Assembly (NCBI GenBank): GCA_013146195.2
Contig: CM028379.1
Location: 62,268,637-62,332,636 of the forward strand
Reading direction: 5' to 3'
DNA: 64,000 nt
Source: Codonopsis lanceolata
Lineage: Eukaryota > Streptophyta > Magnoliopsida > Asterales > Campanulaceae
A program made the translations under genes and the position numbers. Below the pieces are notes generated by a model. That model was not told the DNA's origin. It saw nothing but the letters and a program-made list of their open reading frames with translations, and made no database searches. Below, in pieces: positions 1 through 12,672 of this stretch (position 1 is the first letter of the stretch; each line of letters opens with the position of its first letter).

Positions 1-291
1 AATGATCAGTGGAGTATTAATTTATATTCTTATTGGATTCTCCAATGATGTAATGGTCAGTTTCTAAGCTTAAGAGTTGAGACAAAGACGTCCAACAACT
101 GTAATTTTCCTTTTCCTCCTTTTCACGCCCTTATGGCTGTATCATTTGTGCTTATATTGTTTTCCATTTTTGTGTTTCCAGTTTTCTATATACAGTGTTC
201 TTTCGGTAGATCATAAATCAAAATCTGTCATTCCTGTTCCTAATTCCTATAGATCACTTTCCACATTAGAGAGGGTTTCAAGTTTCAACCC

Positions 292-311
292 ACTATATAT
301 ATATATATATT
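292..311. repeat. (TA)n microsatellite
   Basis: A short TA dinucleotide run lies about 200 bases upstream of the pyrimidine-rich leader-like stretch. It could act as a TATA element for that stretch, but it may be only a microsatellite. Confidence 0.5.
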
Positions 312-499
312 TTTTTTCAGTTAGTATTTTATCTGAACAAAGGGCCTTCTTCTACCGTTCTACGTATGTTTGATATTCTATCTATTCTTTTGTCATCTTC
401 TTGCACAATCGCATTAGACTTGTTAATTTGGAGCCATTACCCAGCTTAACCCAATTAATCTCGCTGGTTAAATTGGGTTGAACCCACGAACTTGATTAA

Positions 500-772
500 A
501 CCCAACAATTGCAAACTGATCGAAACCTAGCGCCGCACTCTCTCACATACACACACACCCTCTCTTCAATTGGTCTGCCCTCTCTCTTTCTCTCTTCATC
601 AACAAGCTATTTTGTTCCTCACTCCGACCTACTTCTCCATATTCAATTATTGACGTTTTTTGAGCCGGCAATTCTCCATATCAGAGTGTTCTACGTTAGG
701 GTTGTTTCTGGCTACGATGAGCGACGAATCCAATCTTGCCGTTTAGAGCTCCAAAGAACGCATGTTTGAGGT
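500..772 (+). other. candidate 5' leader / first exon of an unrecognised gene
   Basis: A CT- and CA-rich stretch (roughly 535-620) of the kind common in plant 5' untranslated regions is followed by two ATGs. The first (717) opens only a 9-codon ORF ending in TAG. The second (762) reads three codons before a plausible donor, GAG|gtattc, at 772/773. The open frame across 509-769 has no recognisable domain and is probably not a protein. The expected intron would start at 773, and the copia element at 1868 would lie inside it. I do not recognise the gene; the leader interpretation rests on composition only. Confidence 0.25.
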
Positions 773-1862
773 ATTCTTCTTTTCTATACTCATTCTTTTA
801 CCTATCCCTATTCTTCTTCTCTGAATTAATTGTTTAATGTGTAGTTGATTACTGTGGAATATTGTTGTTGTAGAACGAATTTGAATGAATTAATTGTCCC
901 AATCTGAACTATTGAGTAGTGTAAAATCTATGATGTTTTCATGAATCTTCTTCTCTTTGGTATCTGAGTTTATTTGAATGTGCCATTTGAATTTTATATG
1001 TAATTAGAGTATAAATGAAAAAAAAGTAGATATAGTAGCTGGTTATATGGAAATAAGTTTTGGCTATGAAAACAAGTTGTTTATGTGTTCATTCTGGACA
1101 TTAACACTTGGAAATAAGTTTAGTGTGAATTTGGGTATTTCACTTTCCTCAAAAGTAAATGAAAAAAGTAGGAGTTTGGGAATGATTCATTCTATTTTAT
1201 GGTTAATTGGAATTTTTGCTTGTATTAATCCACCTTATGCATCTGAGTCTGGAAGATATTCTTTGTATTTTAGGGAAAATTTATGCTTTTCTTGATGAAC
1301 CCTCCTCATTTTACCCGCTGAAATTTTCTTTGCACTTTCCATTTTTCAACCTGTTGGATATAGTTGTTTACCGTCGGTCTGATAATGATTTTTGCTGGTA
1401 CACATTTGATTTTATTAATAAGTAAATCGAGATTTACGGTTTTCCTGATGAACTTCTTCAATTGAGTGGTTAGTTTTATTTCCATTTGATATTTACAGAT
1501 TCCTCTGTATTTAGTGTTTGCTTTTGACTCTGGAAGGGAGTTTTGCTTGTACCCATATGATTTTATGCTTAAAATTTAAGCTTCATTAATCCTTACTTCG
1601 ATTGATTAGTTTTGCAACCGTGAGATTTAAGGTTTGGTCTATTCTTTTTCGAATACAGTTACAGTTAATGATTTCTGAATATTTATTCCATGTATCCATA
1701 ATTCCATTTTGCCTTTCTGCTTAAGCAAAAAGTGTAGGTTTTCTTGAAACAAGTGTTGGTTGACCCTAAGTAATTAGGGAGAAGGCTGAGCTGATTATAT
1801 TTTCTTTACTTTTACGTATTTTTAAATTGAATTCTGTTTTAAAATATTTTGCTTACTGATGA
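773..1862 (+). other. AT-rich intron-like or intergenic stretch, no gene seen
   Basis: T-rich sequence on the + strand with many stops in all frames. The short open frames at 1047-1425 have no domain. T-richness fits a plant intron transcribed left to right. Confidence 0.3.
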
Positions 1863-1867
1863 TTCGG

Positions 1868-2501
1868 TGTTGGAAACTATTCTAATAATAATTGAATGAG
1901 GAAGTTATGTAAAGTAGGAAGTGGGGAATCCCACACTAGGAATAAAATAAAAAACAGCTCTACTTTATAAAGAAGAACGTTTAGGCTTAACAATCGGCCC
2001 TTGGGCCACTACACTTTTGTGCAGAAGGGAAGATCTAGCTAAGTGCCACACGCTTGGCTGGTCGTCGCCCGCCCGGGCGGGCGGCTGGCTGGCTAGCTTG
2101 GACCCTTTCTTTTTACTGCTAGTTCCTCTTTTGTATAAGCGATTCGCGGCCTTGTTGTGTCCCTTTCAGACAAGCGGTTACAGCGACGGTTAATGGTGGC
2201 ATTGTGTTCGAAACAGTGTGTCTGTTCCAACAAACACCAACTGCTCCCAACTCTCAGCAATTGTGTCCGAAACGGCTGTGTCTGTTTCAGACATGCCCCA
2301 ACCGCTCCAACTCCCAAATGTCTTAGTTAAATACTGTAGGAAATTCTCCATAACCCTAGGAGACTAACAGGCTTCAAATCCGTCCAGACCATTGCGGCGC
2401 CTGTTTTTGTCTTAAGGACAGAGATCACTGATCTCGTGGAACTTAAAACATAAAGTCCACTGATTCACTTTTCTGCAGGGACCTTATCCAGAGCAATAAC
2501 A
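1868..2501 (+). repeat. 5' LTR of the first copia element
   Basis: Starts TGTTGGAAAC and ends GCAATAACA, matching 7414-8061. It differs from the 3' LTR by a GC-rich block around 2050-2098 that contains a 16-bp perfect palindrome (2067-2082), and by shorter indels near 2350. Confidence 0.9.
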
Positions 2502-2833
2502 ATCTTAAGACAAAGTTTTCTGGCATAGAGTTCCTGGCAAATCCATTACTGTCTTCTCTTTTACCCCTTTTCTGTCTTGTTTTTAGTGTTCTGATTCCAG
2601 TAGAACTCTTTAAACAACATCTACAGGTTTTGTTCTGTGCAAACAGAAACAAAATAAGGAATACTCCTTTCACATAAGTATTCAATTTTGTAACTTTCAA
2701 GTTACCAAAAACAACAGTGTTGTTATACACAAAATATTTATGTAACATATTGTTTTACAAACACAAACAGTAGATACTGTTTATTGTAATTGTACAGAAT
2801 ATATAAGATTTGATTGTTATCTTATTTTGCAGC

Positions 2834-3700
2834 ATGTCGACTTTTGGAAAAGAACCTGAGACTGCTGGTGTGATCAAACAACCTACAATAGTAACTCCTG
2901 GCCTACCGCCAGCGGTCCATGCTCACCATGACGAACACCCTGACAAGTTCAATGGCATCAAGTTCAAACGTTGGCAGCAAAAGATGTTGTTTTATCTGAC
3001 CACATTGAACTTGTCCAAGTTCTTAAAAGAGACAGCCCCTGCTCTAAATCCTGCTGAGACAGACAAGACAACAGTGGCAGCAATAGACTCCTGGAAGCAC
3101 TCAGATTTTTTGTGCATAAATTATTTTCTCAATGGCCTTCATGATTCCCTTTATGATGTTTATAGTCAGTTTAAAACTGCAAAAGACTTATGAGAATCAC
3201 TTGAGAAAAAATATAAAACTGAGGATGCTGGCCATAAAAATTTTGTGGTAGGTAGGTTCCTAGATTTTTCTATGGTTGATGCTAAACCAGTTGTCTTACA
3301 GGTCCAGCAACTCCAGCTACTCATCCATGAGATCGAGGCTAAAGGAATGATAATTTCTTAGCCGTTTCAGGTTGCTACTGCAATCGAGAAGCTACCTCCC
3401 GGTTGGAAGGATTTCAAAAATTATCTCAAGCACAAGCGCAAGGATATGTCTCTCGAAGACTTGATCATGCGGCTGCGGATTGAACAGGACAATCGGATTG
3501 TTGACAAGAAGAACACTCGTACCATTGAAGGGGCGTAGTTGAACAGGACTCCAAGAACGGGAAGCGTAAAAGCTCTGGTGAAGGGACGTCCAAGCAACAC
3601 AAACAATACAAGTTCAAAGGCAAGTGCCTCAACTACGACAAAAAAGGCCCAAAGCTGCTGAATGTCGAGGAAAGAAGCGGGTCCGACGTGAAGCCAACCT
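2834..3700 (+). pseudogene. copia gag remnant
   Basis: Starts at an ATG at 2834 and carries the plant copia Gag signature HPDKFNGIKFKRWQQKM, used to package element RNA. The frame is cut by stop codons at about 3191, 3359 and 3536, and by a frame change near 3540. A degenerate zinc knuckle follows at about 3620-3670 (KCLNYDKKGPKAAEC), where the CCHC spacing is damaged. Several stops look like G-to-A or C-to-T changes, as expected for an old methylated element. Confidence 0.8.
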
Positions 3701-3719
3701 CGTCGACGACGACGTCAGC

Positions 3720-5118
3720 ATGATCTGCGTGGTCTCAGAAACGAACATGGTTGGTACGGGTCGTGAATGGTTCGTAGACACCAGTGCCACATGTCACATT
3801 TGCGGCGACACGAAGATGTTCTCTTCTTATAACAAAGTGACGACCGGGGACAAGCTGTTCATGGGCAACTCTTCCACCTCTGGAGTGGAAGGGAAAGGGC
3901 AAGTGACACTGAAAATGACAAGTGGGAGGGAATTGGTGTTGACCAATGTCCTGCATGTACCAGAAATTAGGAAGAATTTAATTTTTGGTTCATTGTTGAT
4001 TAAACATGGCTTTAAGTAGTATTTGAGTCAAACAAGTTTATTCTTACTAAGAATGGAGTCTTTTTGGGAAAAGGTTACCTCGATGAGGGCCTTTTCAAAT
4101 GTAATGTAATGGTGATAAACACCTCGACCACAGTTGATAATAAAGCTAAGACATCTTCTTCTTACTTGCTTGAGCATTTTGACGTTTGGCACTATAGACT
4201 TGGTCACGTTAACCATGACTCTATGCGAAAACTAATGCAACTGGATCTAATTCCTACAATACGCATTAATAAAAAAGAAAAATGTCAAATTTGCGTTGAA
4301 GCCAAACAAACGAGAACATCGTTTAAATCGGTAGATCGTGACACTAGACCATTGGATCTAGTTCATAGTGACTTATGCGATTTAAAATCCATAGAGTCCT
4401 ATGGCAGGAAAAAATACTTCATCACCTTCATTGATGATAGTACTCGCTTTTGTCATCTCTACCTATTAAACAGTAAAGATGAAGCCTTTGAAACATGCAA
4501 GCTATATAAAAATGAAGTCGAGAATCAACTTGAAAAAATGATAAAAATTCTTAAGTCTGATCGAGGAGGCGAATATGTCTTTCCCTTTAAAGACTTATGT
4601 GCAAAACATGACATTCTTCACCAAGTGACTCCACCTTATACTCCACAATCCAATGGGATTGCTGAGAGGAAGAATCGCACCCTTAAAGAAATGATGAATA
4701 CATTATTGATTCAATTGGTCTACCCGATGAAATGTGGGGGGAAGCGGTGCTCACATCTAATTACTTGTTAAACAAGCTACCACACAAAAAATTGGACAAA
4801 ACACCCTATGAATTATGGAATGGTCGTAAACCTTCCTACAAATTCATCAAAGTGTGGGGGTGCCTGGCAAAGGTCGCAATACCACCACCCAAAAAGGTCA
4901 AAATCGGTCCAAAAACCGTGGATTGTATCTTCATAGGCTATGTAGCCAATAGCAGCGCCTATAGGTTTTTAATCCACAAATCTGAAAATCCAGATATTGA
5001 AGTCAACTCAATAATGGAATCGAGAAATGCAACATTTTTCGAACATATCTTTCCATTAAAAACCGATCATAATGGAAACGGTCATTTTCTTGGAGTACAA
5101 GTAATGATGGCAATATAG
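3720..5118 (+). pseudogene. copia protease and integrase remnant
   Basis: The protease active site reads FVDTSATCHI at about 3768-3800. The pre-integrase zinc-binding region follows (HYRLGHVNHDSM ... CQICVEAK, about 4190-4300). The integrase core carries all three acidic positions: DLVHSDLC, LKSDRGGEY and the glutamate of GIAERKNRTLKE (about 4340-4700). There is a stop after the protease at about 4019 and a frame change at about 4735, so integrase is split over two frames (4064-4771 and 4732-5118). Not expressible as one polyprotein. Confidence 0.85.
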
Positions 5119-5138
5119 ACTCCATAGACACTGTCCCT

Positions 5139-6834
5139 ATGGACATTGACCAATCAACTCATCATAATGATCAATATGATGAACCTAGAAAGAGTAAAAG
5201 GGCCCGAACTACGAAAACATTTGGACCAGACTTTGTAACCACGTTCACAGTGGATAATGAACCACGAATGTTCAAAGAAGCAATGTCCACTCCAGAAGCT
5301 CCCCAATGGAAAGAGGCCATTAATAGTGAAATTGCATCCATCATGCAAAACCACACTTGGGAGCTAGTTGACCTTCCCAAGGGATGCAAACCTTTGGGAT
5401 GCAAATGGGTTCTCATACGGAAGCTAAAGCCCGACGGGTCAATCGACAAGTATAAAGCACGACTAGTCACAAAGGGCTTCAATCAAAAAGAGGGTGTCGA
5501 CTATTTTGACACTTATGCCCCTGTCACTCGAATCACCTCAATTCGACTAATCATTGCCTTTGCAGCTTTGCACGGTCATGAAATACATCAAATGGATGTC
5601 AAAACAACTTTCCTAAATAGGGAACTCAAAGAAGAAATTTATATGAATCAACCAGAAGGATTCACTACTCCAGGCAACGAACAAAAAGTATGTCAGTTGG
5701 TCAAATCGTTGTATGGATTATTAAAGCAAGCACCAAAACAACAGCATAAATGTTTTGATGATGCGATACTTGCCAATGGTTTCAAACCCAACGAATGTGA
5801 CAAATGCATGTACGCCAAAAATACGCACCAGGGATATGTTATTATATGCCTCTATGTCGACGGCATGTTCATCATTGGCAGTAATAACAACATGATCAAA
5901 GAAACCAAGAAAATGTTGGCCAACAGATTTGAAATGAAAGATCTTGGGCTCGCCGATGTCATCCTAGGTATTAAAATATCTAGAACATCCGAGGGGATTA
6001 TACTCTCACAATCTCATTATGTTGAGAAACTGTTGGAGAAATTCAACAAGGATGATCAAAGTATATTACTTATCAAAAAAAAAAAAAAAAGTATTGCTAA
6101 AACCCCGATTGATCCAAACTTTCATCTCAGGAAAAATTTACACGAAAGTGTATCTCAAAACGAATACTCTCGTGTAATAGGTAATCTTATGTATCTCACA
6201 AATTGCATGTGTCCAGACATAGCTCAAACTGTCAATAGATTGAGCAGATTCACAAGTAATCCAGGACCCGATCACTGGAAGGCAATTGTAAGAGTTCTGC
6301 AGCGTCTACAATACACACAGGACTATGGGTTGCACTATTCAAAATATCCAGCAGTGATTAAAAGGTTACAGTGACGCCAACTGGATATCCGATACTAATG
6401 ACTCAAAATCCACTAGTGGATTTGTATTTACTCTTGGCGGTGGCGCTATCGCATGGAAATCTTCCAAACAGACTTGCATTGCAAGGTCTACAATGGAATC
6501 AGAATTTATTGCTCTAGATAAAATAGCGGAGGAAGATGAATGGCTACGCAACTTTCTAGAAAATATTCCAGCATGGCCGCAACCAGTACCAGCTATATGC
6601 ATCCATTGTGACAGTCAAGCCGCAATTGGAAGGGCACAAAACAATATGTATAACGGTAAATCACGACACATACGCAGGCGTCACAATACCGTTAAGCAAC
6701 TTCTCTCAAACGGTGTGATCACCATCGATTATATTCGATCAAAAGACAACCTAACGGATTCATTAACTAAAGGTTTGTCGAGGGAGCAAGTATGCAGTTC
6801 ATCAAAGGGAATGGGCCTCAAGCCTATGAAATAA
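5139..6834 (+). pseudogene. copia reverse transcriptase and RNase H remnant
   Basis: The RT begins with the TWELVDLPKG region, then KYKARLVTKGFNQ and the MDVKTTFLN block (5350-5640). The catalytic box reads YVDGM instead of YVDDM: an A-to-G change at 5863 removes the second aspartate, which alone would inactivate the enzyme. A run of 15 A's around 6077-6091 falls in frame. The frame shifts near 6360, after which RNase H continues in another frame to 6834, with SDANW, STMESEF and CDSQAAI blocks. Ends with the usual DSLTKGLSREQ tail. Confidence 0.87.
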
Positions 6835-6837
6835 AGA

Positions 6838-7413
6838 ATGATTTAGCGGAAAACCCCACCTAGTTGATTGGAGATCCCATGGTCTAGGTTCAAAGGGGCA
6901 ACCCAACTAAATTAATCTCACAATTAACACTAAAAGAATTTTCAAAAATTCTATCTATTCCTATGATGAAAACCACTAGTGTTATCTGTCACGGTTTAGG
7001 ATAAGCCTTCCTATGACTTGACTCGTCAAGCGGAGTTCTTAAAGAACAACTCCCTACAGGCAATCACCTATGTGAATGTAAGACTGACCGATCTTATGAG
7101 AATTTAGAGGTTGAAATTCTCTAACAAACATTCACAAAACCAGGTATTGTTCAGGGCCAAAATGAACAAAACCGAATAATCGAACTCTGTTTGAAAGCAG
7201 CTGTGTGATTGCTATTGTCTTGGATGACATCAAACACCAGTCAGTTCAAGGCACACCAAGTCACTAATTAGTAAGTCATCCCGATAGTACATCATAAGAA
7301 AAGGTTCAAAGCCAAAAATCACCTCTTCCACTAAAGCTTCTCTCAGTTGTATCTCTGTATTATCCTATCAATATGTCATCAACTTACATGATATCTCATT
7401 CAATGTGGGGGAT
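6838..7413 (+). other. copia 3' untranslated region with polypurine tract
   Basis: Non-coding stretch between the RNase H stop and the 3' LTR. The purine run at about 7404-7412 next to the LTR is the expected plus-strand priming site. Confidence 0.7.
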
Positions 7414-8061
7414 TGTTGGAAACTGTTCTAATAATAATTGAATGAGGAAGTTATGTAAAGTAGGAAGTTGGAAATCCCACACTGGGAATAAAATAAAAAC
7501 AACCCTACTTTATAAAGAAAAGCATTTAGGCTTAACAATCGGTCCTTGGGCCACTACACTTTTGTGTAGGAGGGAAGACCTAGCTAAGTGACCCGTTTGG
7601 TCGGTTGTCGCTTTTGGACCCTTTTTTTCTTGTCGATTCATTACATCCAAGCGATTCGTGTGACCCATTTTGTATAAGCAGTTCAGCGGTTACAACAACC
7701 TGTTGTGTCCCTTTCGAACAAGCGATTACAGACGGTTAATGGTGGCGATTGTGTAAAGCAATTCGGACAAACACCAACTACTCTCAACTCCCAGCAGTTG
7801 TGTCTGAAACGGCTGTGTCTGTTTCGGACAAGCCCCAACCGCTCCAACTCCCAAATGTCTTAGTTAAATACTGTAGGAAATTCAATTTCAAGGTTAGAAA
7901 AATTTCCTCATTCAATCAAATTTCTAACAGGCTTCAGATCCGTCCAGACCATTGCGGCGCCTGTTTTTGTCTTAAGGACAGAGATCACTGATCTCGTGGA
8001 ACTTAAAACATACAGTCCACTGATTCACTTTTCTGCAGGGACCTTATGCAGAGCAATAACA
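7414..8061 (+). repeat. 3' LTR of the first copia element
   Basis: Matches 1868-2501 end to end with substitutions and indels, and is followed directly by the target duplication TTCGG (8062-8066). Confidence 0.92.
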
Positions 8062-8066
8062 TTCGG

Positions 8067-9063
8067 GGCACAATTTTGCTCGTCCCTGTTTCTTTGTGCC
8101 AGTTTAAGTGCTAGTTTTTTGTGCAACTGTGATAGTTTACCTTCCGATTTTATTGCATTTCATTTCTGAATCTAGTTTATTACAGTATGAGATTTTAAAT
8201 AACTATTGTATGTACCCATTTGAAACCATGCTTAATCATTGCAATATCTATGTTTATGTTGATGGATTATAATGCGTTTGGTTGTCAAGTAGTTTGAAAA
8301 CTCATGTTGGAAATTTGTTGTTAACAGAGCTGGCTTGTTGATGGATTTGGTGCATGAGGAATGAGGAGTTGGCTCGTCGATGGATTGGGTATTCATGGGG
8401 ATGTTTTGGGTTGAAACTTGCATGAATTTTGATTTGTAACCTTCTAATTGACATTTACTTTTCAGTTGAAGAAACCAATATTATATCCCTGTATTATTAT
8501 TGAGAGATATGTTTGTATTTATTGGTGGGAAACCAAAAAGACCAATTTTTTTCTGGTATGTTATCTTTAACAATGACCACATGACCACAAGTGAATGAAA
8601 TTGAAAATAACACCCTCCTTCCTGCTATGCTCTAACCAGCGTTGATGTACGCTAGTATGATATTTCATTTCCAGTATTGTTCAGTCTTGGAGGCTTTTTC
8701 TCACAACCATTGAAGCACATGGGTATCAGGTATGTTTAAGCAGTCATGTATCAAATGATTCTTAATATATAAAGTTGTATTCCTTTAAGTGGTGTTGAAC
8801 TATCATGATTTATGTGCTGGGAATTGTGTTAAATTCTTCCATCAATATTCACTTGATACTTGTTTTTGTCAAAGAAGATCTGATATTGCTCGTTAGCCTT
8901 AGCCTGCAAATGGTCGAGAATGATGACTTCCATCCAGGTTGCCCAACATGTGCGGTAGCTGGTAGGCACGACACAAGTGAATTGCTTGCATTCGCCCCCA
9001 ATTCAAGGAACCAAGTTTGAACACAAGGTTTGAACTTATTTTGTAAAATGAACCAAGAGAAAC
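8067..9063 (+). other. possible exons of the disrupted upstream gene
   Basis: T-rich intron-like sequence with two exon-like pieces. A 55-base piece, 8675-8729, is bounded by TTTCCAG and by CAG|gtatgt. A piece at about 8880-9020 contains an ATG frame of 37 codons (MVENDDFHPGCPTCAV...) ending in TGA. I do not recognise the peptide, and the frame cannot be joined convincingly to the 762 ATG. This may be the interrupted gene that begins near 500, or chance. Confidence 0.2.
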
Positions 9064-9891
9064 CGTAAGATTAATAGTAGTTATGATTCACAAAATCTGT
9101 CAATGCAGTTCGCGATGTAGCTTGTTACTGTAGCTACATTGATAAGTGCATTGGTTAGAAACTTAAAAACATCGGAAGACTTTAATTTAAAGAACAAATT
9201 AAGCACATATGTTTTCCAAACAATCTACAAGCCTATGTTTATAGATCCAACCTTATGGCCAAAAAGATTTCACTAAAAAGATGAAGTGTTTTACAAATCA
9301 ATATGTGAAATCACCAAACCAAAAAGCTCTCACAAGACAACACGTCTTGGAGAGCAAAACCCACAGAAACAAAGGTAGAGAAAACGTGAGATTAAAAAAT
9401 AAGCTTCTTAGAAACCTAGGAAAGCAAACAACCACAGCAGGTCCAATGTAGTTCGGAGTGTAATTCGGGATGAAGCTGCATTCCAAGCTTCATCTAAATT
9501 CCAGCAGCAACACTTTTCTGAATTTTCTCTCTAATTGTATTATGTATGCTCTAAGCTTTTCACAGCTCTGTTTTCTCTGCTCTGGAGATCCTCTTCTCTA
9601 TGTCATGCTCCATATAAATAGCTGGAGGAGTCCTATAAATTAGTTAGGAAACAAACTGCAACATACTAAAAGATCAGGAGTTAGTATTGGTAATCAAATA
9701 AACTACCTTAATTCCCTAGATTTTATTACCAAATAAATAAGGACTCTTAGAGACGATATAGGAATGGAATATTGCCGATATTTTGTGTCCAAAAATATAC
9801 CTAAACTTTAGTTCCAAAAATACACATAAACTTTAGGATCAAGAAATGTTAGAACAAGACCAAAATAGGATATGCCTATTTTGTTTTTACA
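9064..9891 (-). repeat. LTR (element 3' side) of the second copia element
   Basis: 828 bp. Reads CGTAAGATTAATAG at the left edge (first base mutated from T) and TTTTTACA at the right. Strongly similar to 13087-13911. The open frame at 9298-9486 also occurs in the other LTR and is not a gene. Confidence 0.87.
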
Positions 9892-10947
9892 ATCTCCTCA
9901 TTTGTTAAACCTTTCTGGTCAAAATCAAATGTTTATTCAATATCAATAAAACCACCTAACTTGCATTGGTTAGAAAATCTCATCTCCCCCTGAATTTGTG
10001 TAAGGTATAAAATCAGAAATCATTTTACTAAGCAAAAATCAGAATTTACCAATGATGCAATCACATGCATACAAGGAACTAGACATCAACACCAGAAATG
10101 GCAACACTTGATCTCTCTCCCCTTATTTGACTAGAGAAGGAAGAGGGACAAACATTTTTTCAGGAATTCTAAAAAATTCAAGATTTTGAAAAACACAATT
10201 AAGTGTTCACCATGACTTGATCACATCTCTAGCAATAACAGAGCACCTCATATCTAGATTCAATACCTCTTAGTTCCACACAAAAATTAGACATCCACTA
10301 AATATTTTTCAACATGGAAATTTTTAGAAACTGATTTGCATAGTTTATTTTAGGACAAAATTTCACCAAGCTGATATCCTTACCAACAATGCATGTCCTA
10401 AAATTTTATGCCTAAAACATGATTACAAAAAGTTAGGCAAAAGAATAATGCAATCACACACAAGTGATAAAGACCAGATCAAATGATGTAGTTCCTGATG
10501 CAGCTGTATTGAAAGGTGCATTCATCAATAATAAAATTTTGTGCAATTTTTGTATCTTTTCTTTTCTCAAACATGCTTCTCTCCCAAGATCAAAAAAAAA
10601 TTCTCATAACTAAAATATATAGCTACTTTATTTCCCTAGGGGTATAGCTCTACTTTATTTCAAGCTATACAAAACATGTCACTTGGAACATTTCACACTA
10701 TTTACCAATGGAAGCCATTTTGAACATGATCAACCCATGAAATCAAAAGATTCATAGTCTCAAGAGAGAATAACAACAAACATTGTTCATAGATAGCTCT
10801 TTTCTTTTAGGTGGCTTTCACACTTTTCCAAGGGTATCCATTTTTCTCAAGATCAACCTATGAGAACCAAAGTTCCATAGTACCAAGATAAAATGCTACA
10901 ACCCTTGTACTTTAGGTAGCTCTTTCCTTTGTGGACTTCAAACATGC
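9892..10947 (-). other. non-coding 3' region of the second copia element
   Basis: No coding sequence. Two related stretches of roughly 150 bp (about 10620-10790 and 10795-10945) repeat motifs such as 'tatccatttt...gatcaac' and 'agctcttt'. Long untranslated 3' regions are common in this kind of copia element. Confidence 0.5.
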
Positions 10948-11450
10948 TCAAAACTGGGAGAGAGTGAGAATTATAACAAAAAAAATGACAATTGATTTTG
11001 AATATAATTCCCAAGCAACAACAAAAGGTTCAAACATGTGAGTCAAATGATCTAGAGTGCCCTCTAAAGACAAAATGCAATCATGCCTAATTTTTTTCCT
11101 TTTCTTATAATTAACTAAGTGTAAAATCACATGACACACATACCAAGAGATTTCCTTAGATTGCAAAATCTCTTCAAAATCAAGACTCTTAGTAAATATA
11201 TCAGCCAATCGATTTTTTTGTCCCAACATGTTCAGTGCAAATAATTTCTTGTTCAACCAAGTCTCTAATAAAATTGTGTCTTATATTAATGTGTTTTGTT
11301 CGAGAATATTGAACTGGATTTTTGTGCTATACAAATTGCATTGGTGTTATCACAATGCACGGTTAACACATCAATGTGTAGCCTATAATCTTTGATCATT
11401 TGGTGCATCCATAAAAGTTGTAGAGTCATATCTAAAAAGCAAGCAATAAA
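10948..11450 (-). pseudogene. copia RNase H C-terminal remnant
   Basis: On the minus strand the reading contains an RNase H-type HCDN block (about 11330-11360) and then the copia polyprotein tail NRLADIFTKSLDFEE (about 11150-11220). The frame changes near 11256. Everything upstream (protease, integrase, RT palm) is missing, so this is a deletion relic. Confidence 0.75.
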
Positions 11451-11681
11451 AGCAAAAAAAAAAGGACTAGAAAAAAAATTCTGATTAAAAACTAAATTAA
11501 ACTAATTACTAAAACAACTACTTAAAGTAACAAGGCTTCTCTAAAAAATATTTTGATAAGCACACTAATTTGTGATAATCAAGCTTACCTTTTCTCCTTG
11601 TGGATATGTCATCATGAATATTACCTATCACTTGAGAGATTGGATGATTTTTACGGCTAGGAATATCGTGGCTTTGATCAG

Positions 11682-12672
11682 TTACAGTGGGAGTAGTTTC
11701 AGCATTTTAGGATTTAGTTTTAGCTTTTGCAAAAGTTTTGACCAATGCATGTTTTGATGCAGCTTGTGATGCAACTGCATTTGCATTTGTTGAATTTTCA
11801 GATTTTTCAACTTCTGAATTGTGTGATTCTGGAACAAAGTCTGACTGTCTTTTAGGAATCCAAACTTTTCTGAACATTTTTGGCCGATGTAGCTTTGGAT
11901 GTAGCTTCGAATACTACTGCATCCGGTGCTGCACCTGGTTACGGACCAGGTATGCTTGCCTAACCTCCTCATCATAGACTGTTTTTTTAGGTAACAAAAG
12001 GGTTGAATATGACCAGGTTTGTGGCAGTAATGACACACAAAATTTCTTTTTCTAATTTTTGGTTTTTTTAAAGAAATTTGGTTTTTGAAAATTTTGTGTA
12101 AACTGTTTTGATTCAGAAGATGTACCTTCACCTTCTTTAACAAATGTCTTTGGCAAGAATCCAAGACCAGACTTACCATTATTCCCGGACTTCAACATAT
12201 CATCCATTTTGTGTTAACTTGAATTCCATTTTGCCACTGTTTCATTAGCTTTGATGAGTTCTTCTTTCAAGTTTTCAATCTCCACATCCTTCTTGCTGAG
12301 CAAACACTCCAGCCTAGTGATACACTCTTTCTGATCTTCATTCACTTTCTTGAGTGTAGCATTTGTCTTTCCAAGTAATGTAACTTGAAGAGCCCTCTTT
12401 TTCCAATCTTTATACAACTCTTCATAGGCTTCCAGTAGTTCTGTTTCAGATTCTGCACCATCTTCAGTGACAGAAGAGTTAAAGCAACGAAAGTCATCCC
12501 AGCTTCTGTCCGGTGTAGTTTGTGAAGCAGCTACATTTGGAGGTACATCAGTAAAAAAACATGCAAGATCAGTTTGAGAGTTGTATACATCAGTGAGAGT
12601 GATGAGATCATCTGGATCTTCATCATCACTGTCACTCAGAGTAGCAGAAAAACTCAAACCCTTCTTTCTCAA
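11682..12672 (-). pseudogene. copia gag C-terminal half
   Basis: Reading the minus strand from 12672: an acidic stretch LSDSDDEDPDD, then a coiled-coil-like segment (KKDVEIENLKEELIKANE), a frame break near 12200, then a zinc knuckle CHYCHKPGHIQPFC at about 12030-12070. This organisation (acidic spacer, coiled coil, two zinc knuckles) is typical of Gag from large plant copia elements of the SIRE/Maximus type. Confidence 0.75.

Larger units (their letters stand above)
1868..8061 (+). mobile_element. Ty1/copia LTR retrotransposon, complete ends, decayed coding region
   Basis: Two similar long terminal repeats (1868-2501 and 7414-8061), each TGTTGG...AATAACA, enclose gag, protease, integrase, reverse transcriptase and RNase H remnants in copia order (integrase before RT). 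A 5-bp target duplication TTCGG sits at 1863-1867 and 8062-8066. A purine run (GTGGGGGAT) lies directly before the 3' LTR. I could not identify a clear primer-binding site after the 5' LTR. The LTRs differ by substitutions and by several indels (634 versus 648 bp), and all reading frames are interrupted, so the insertion is not recent. Confidence 0.93.

Noticed and set aside
3735..3956. Minus-strand open frames in the first copia element (also 4028-4216, 5154-5482, 6366-6602)
   Set aside because: Shadows of the protease, integrase and RT frames on the + strand.
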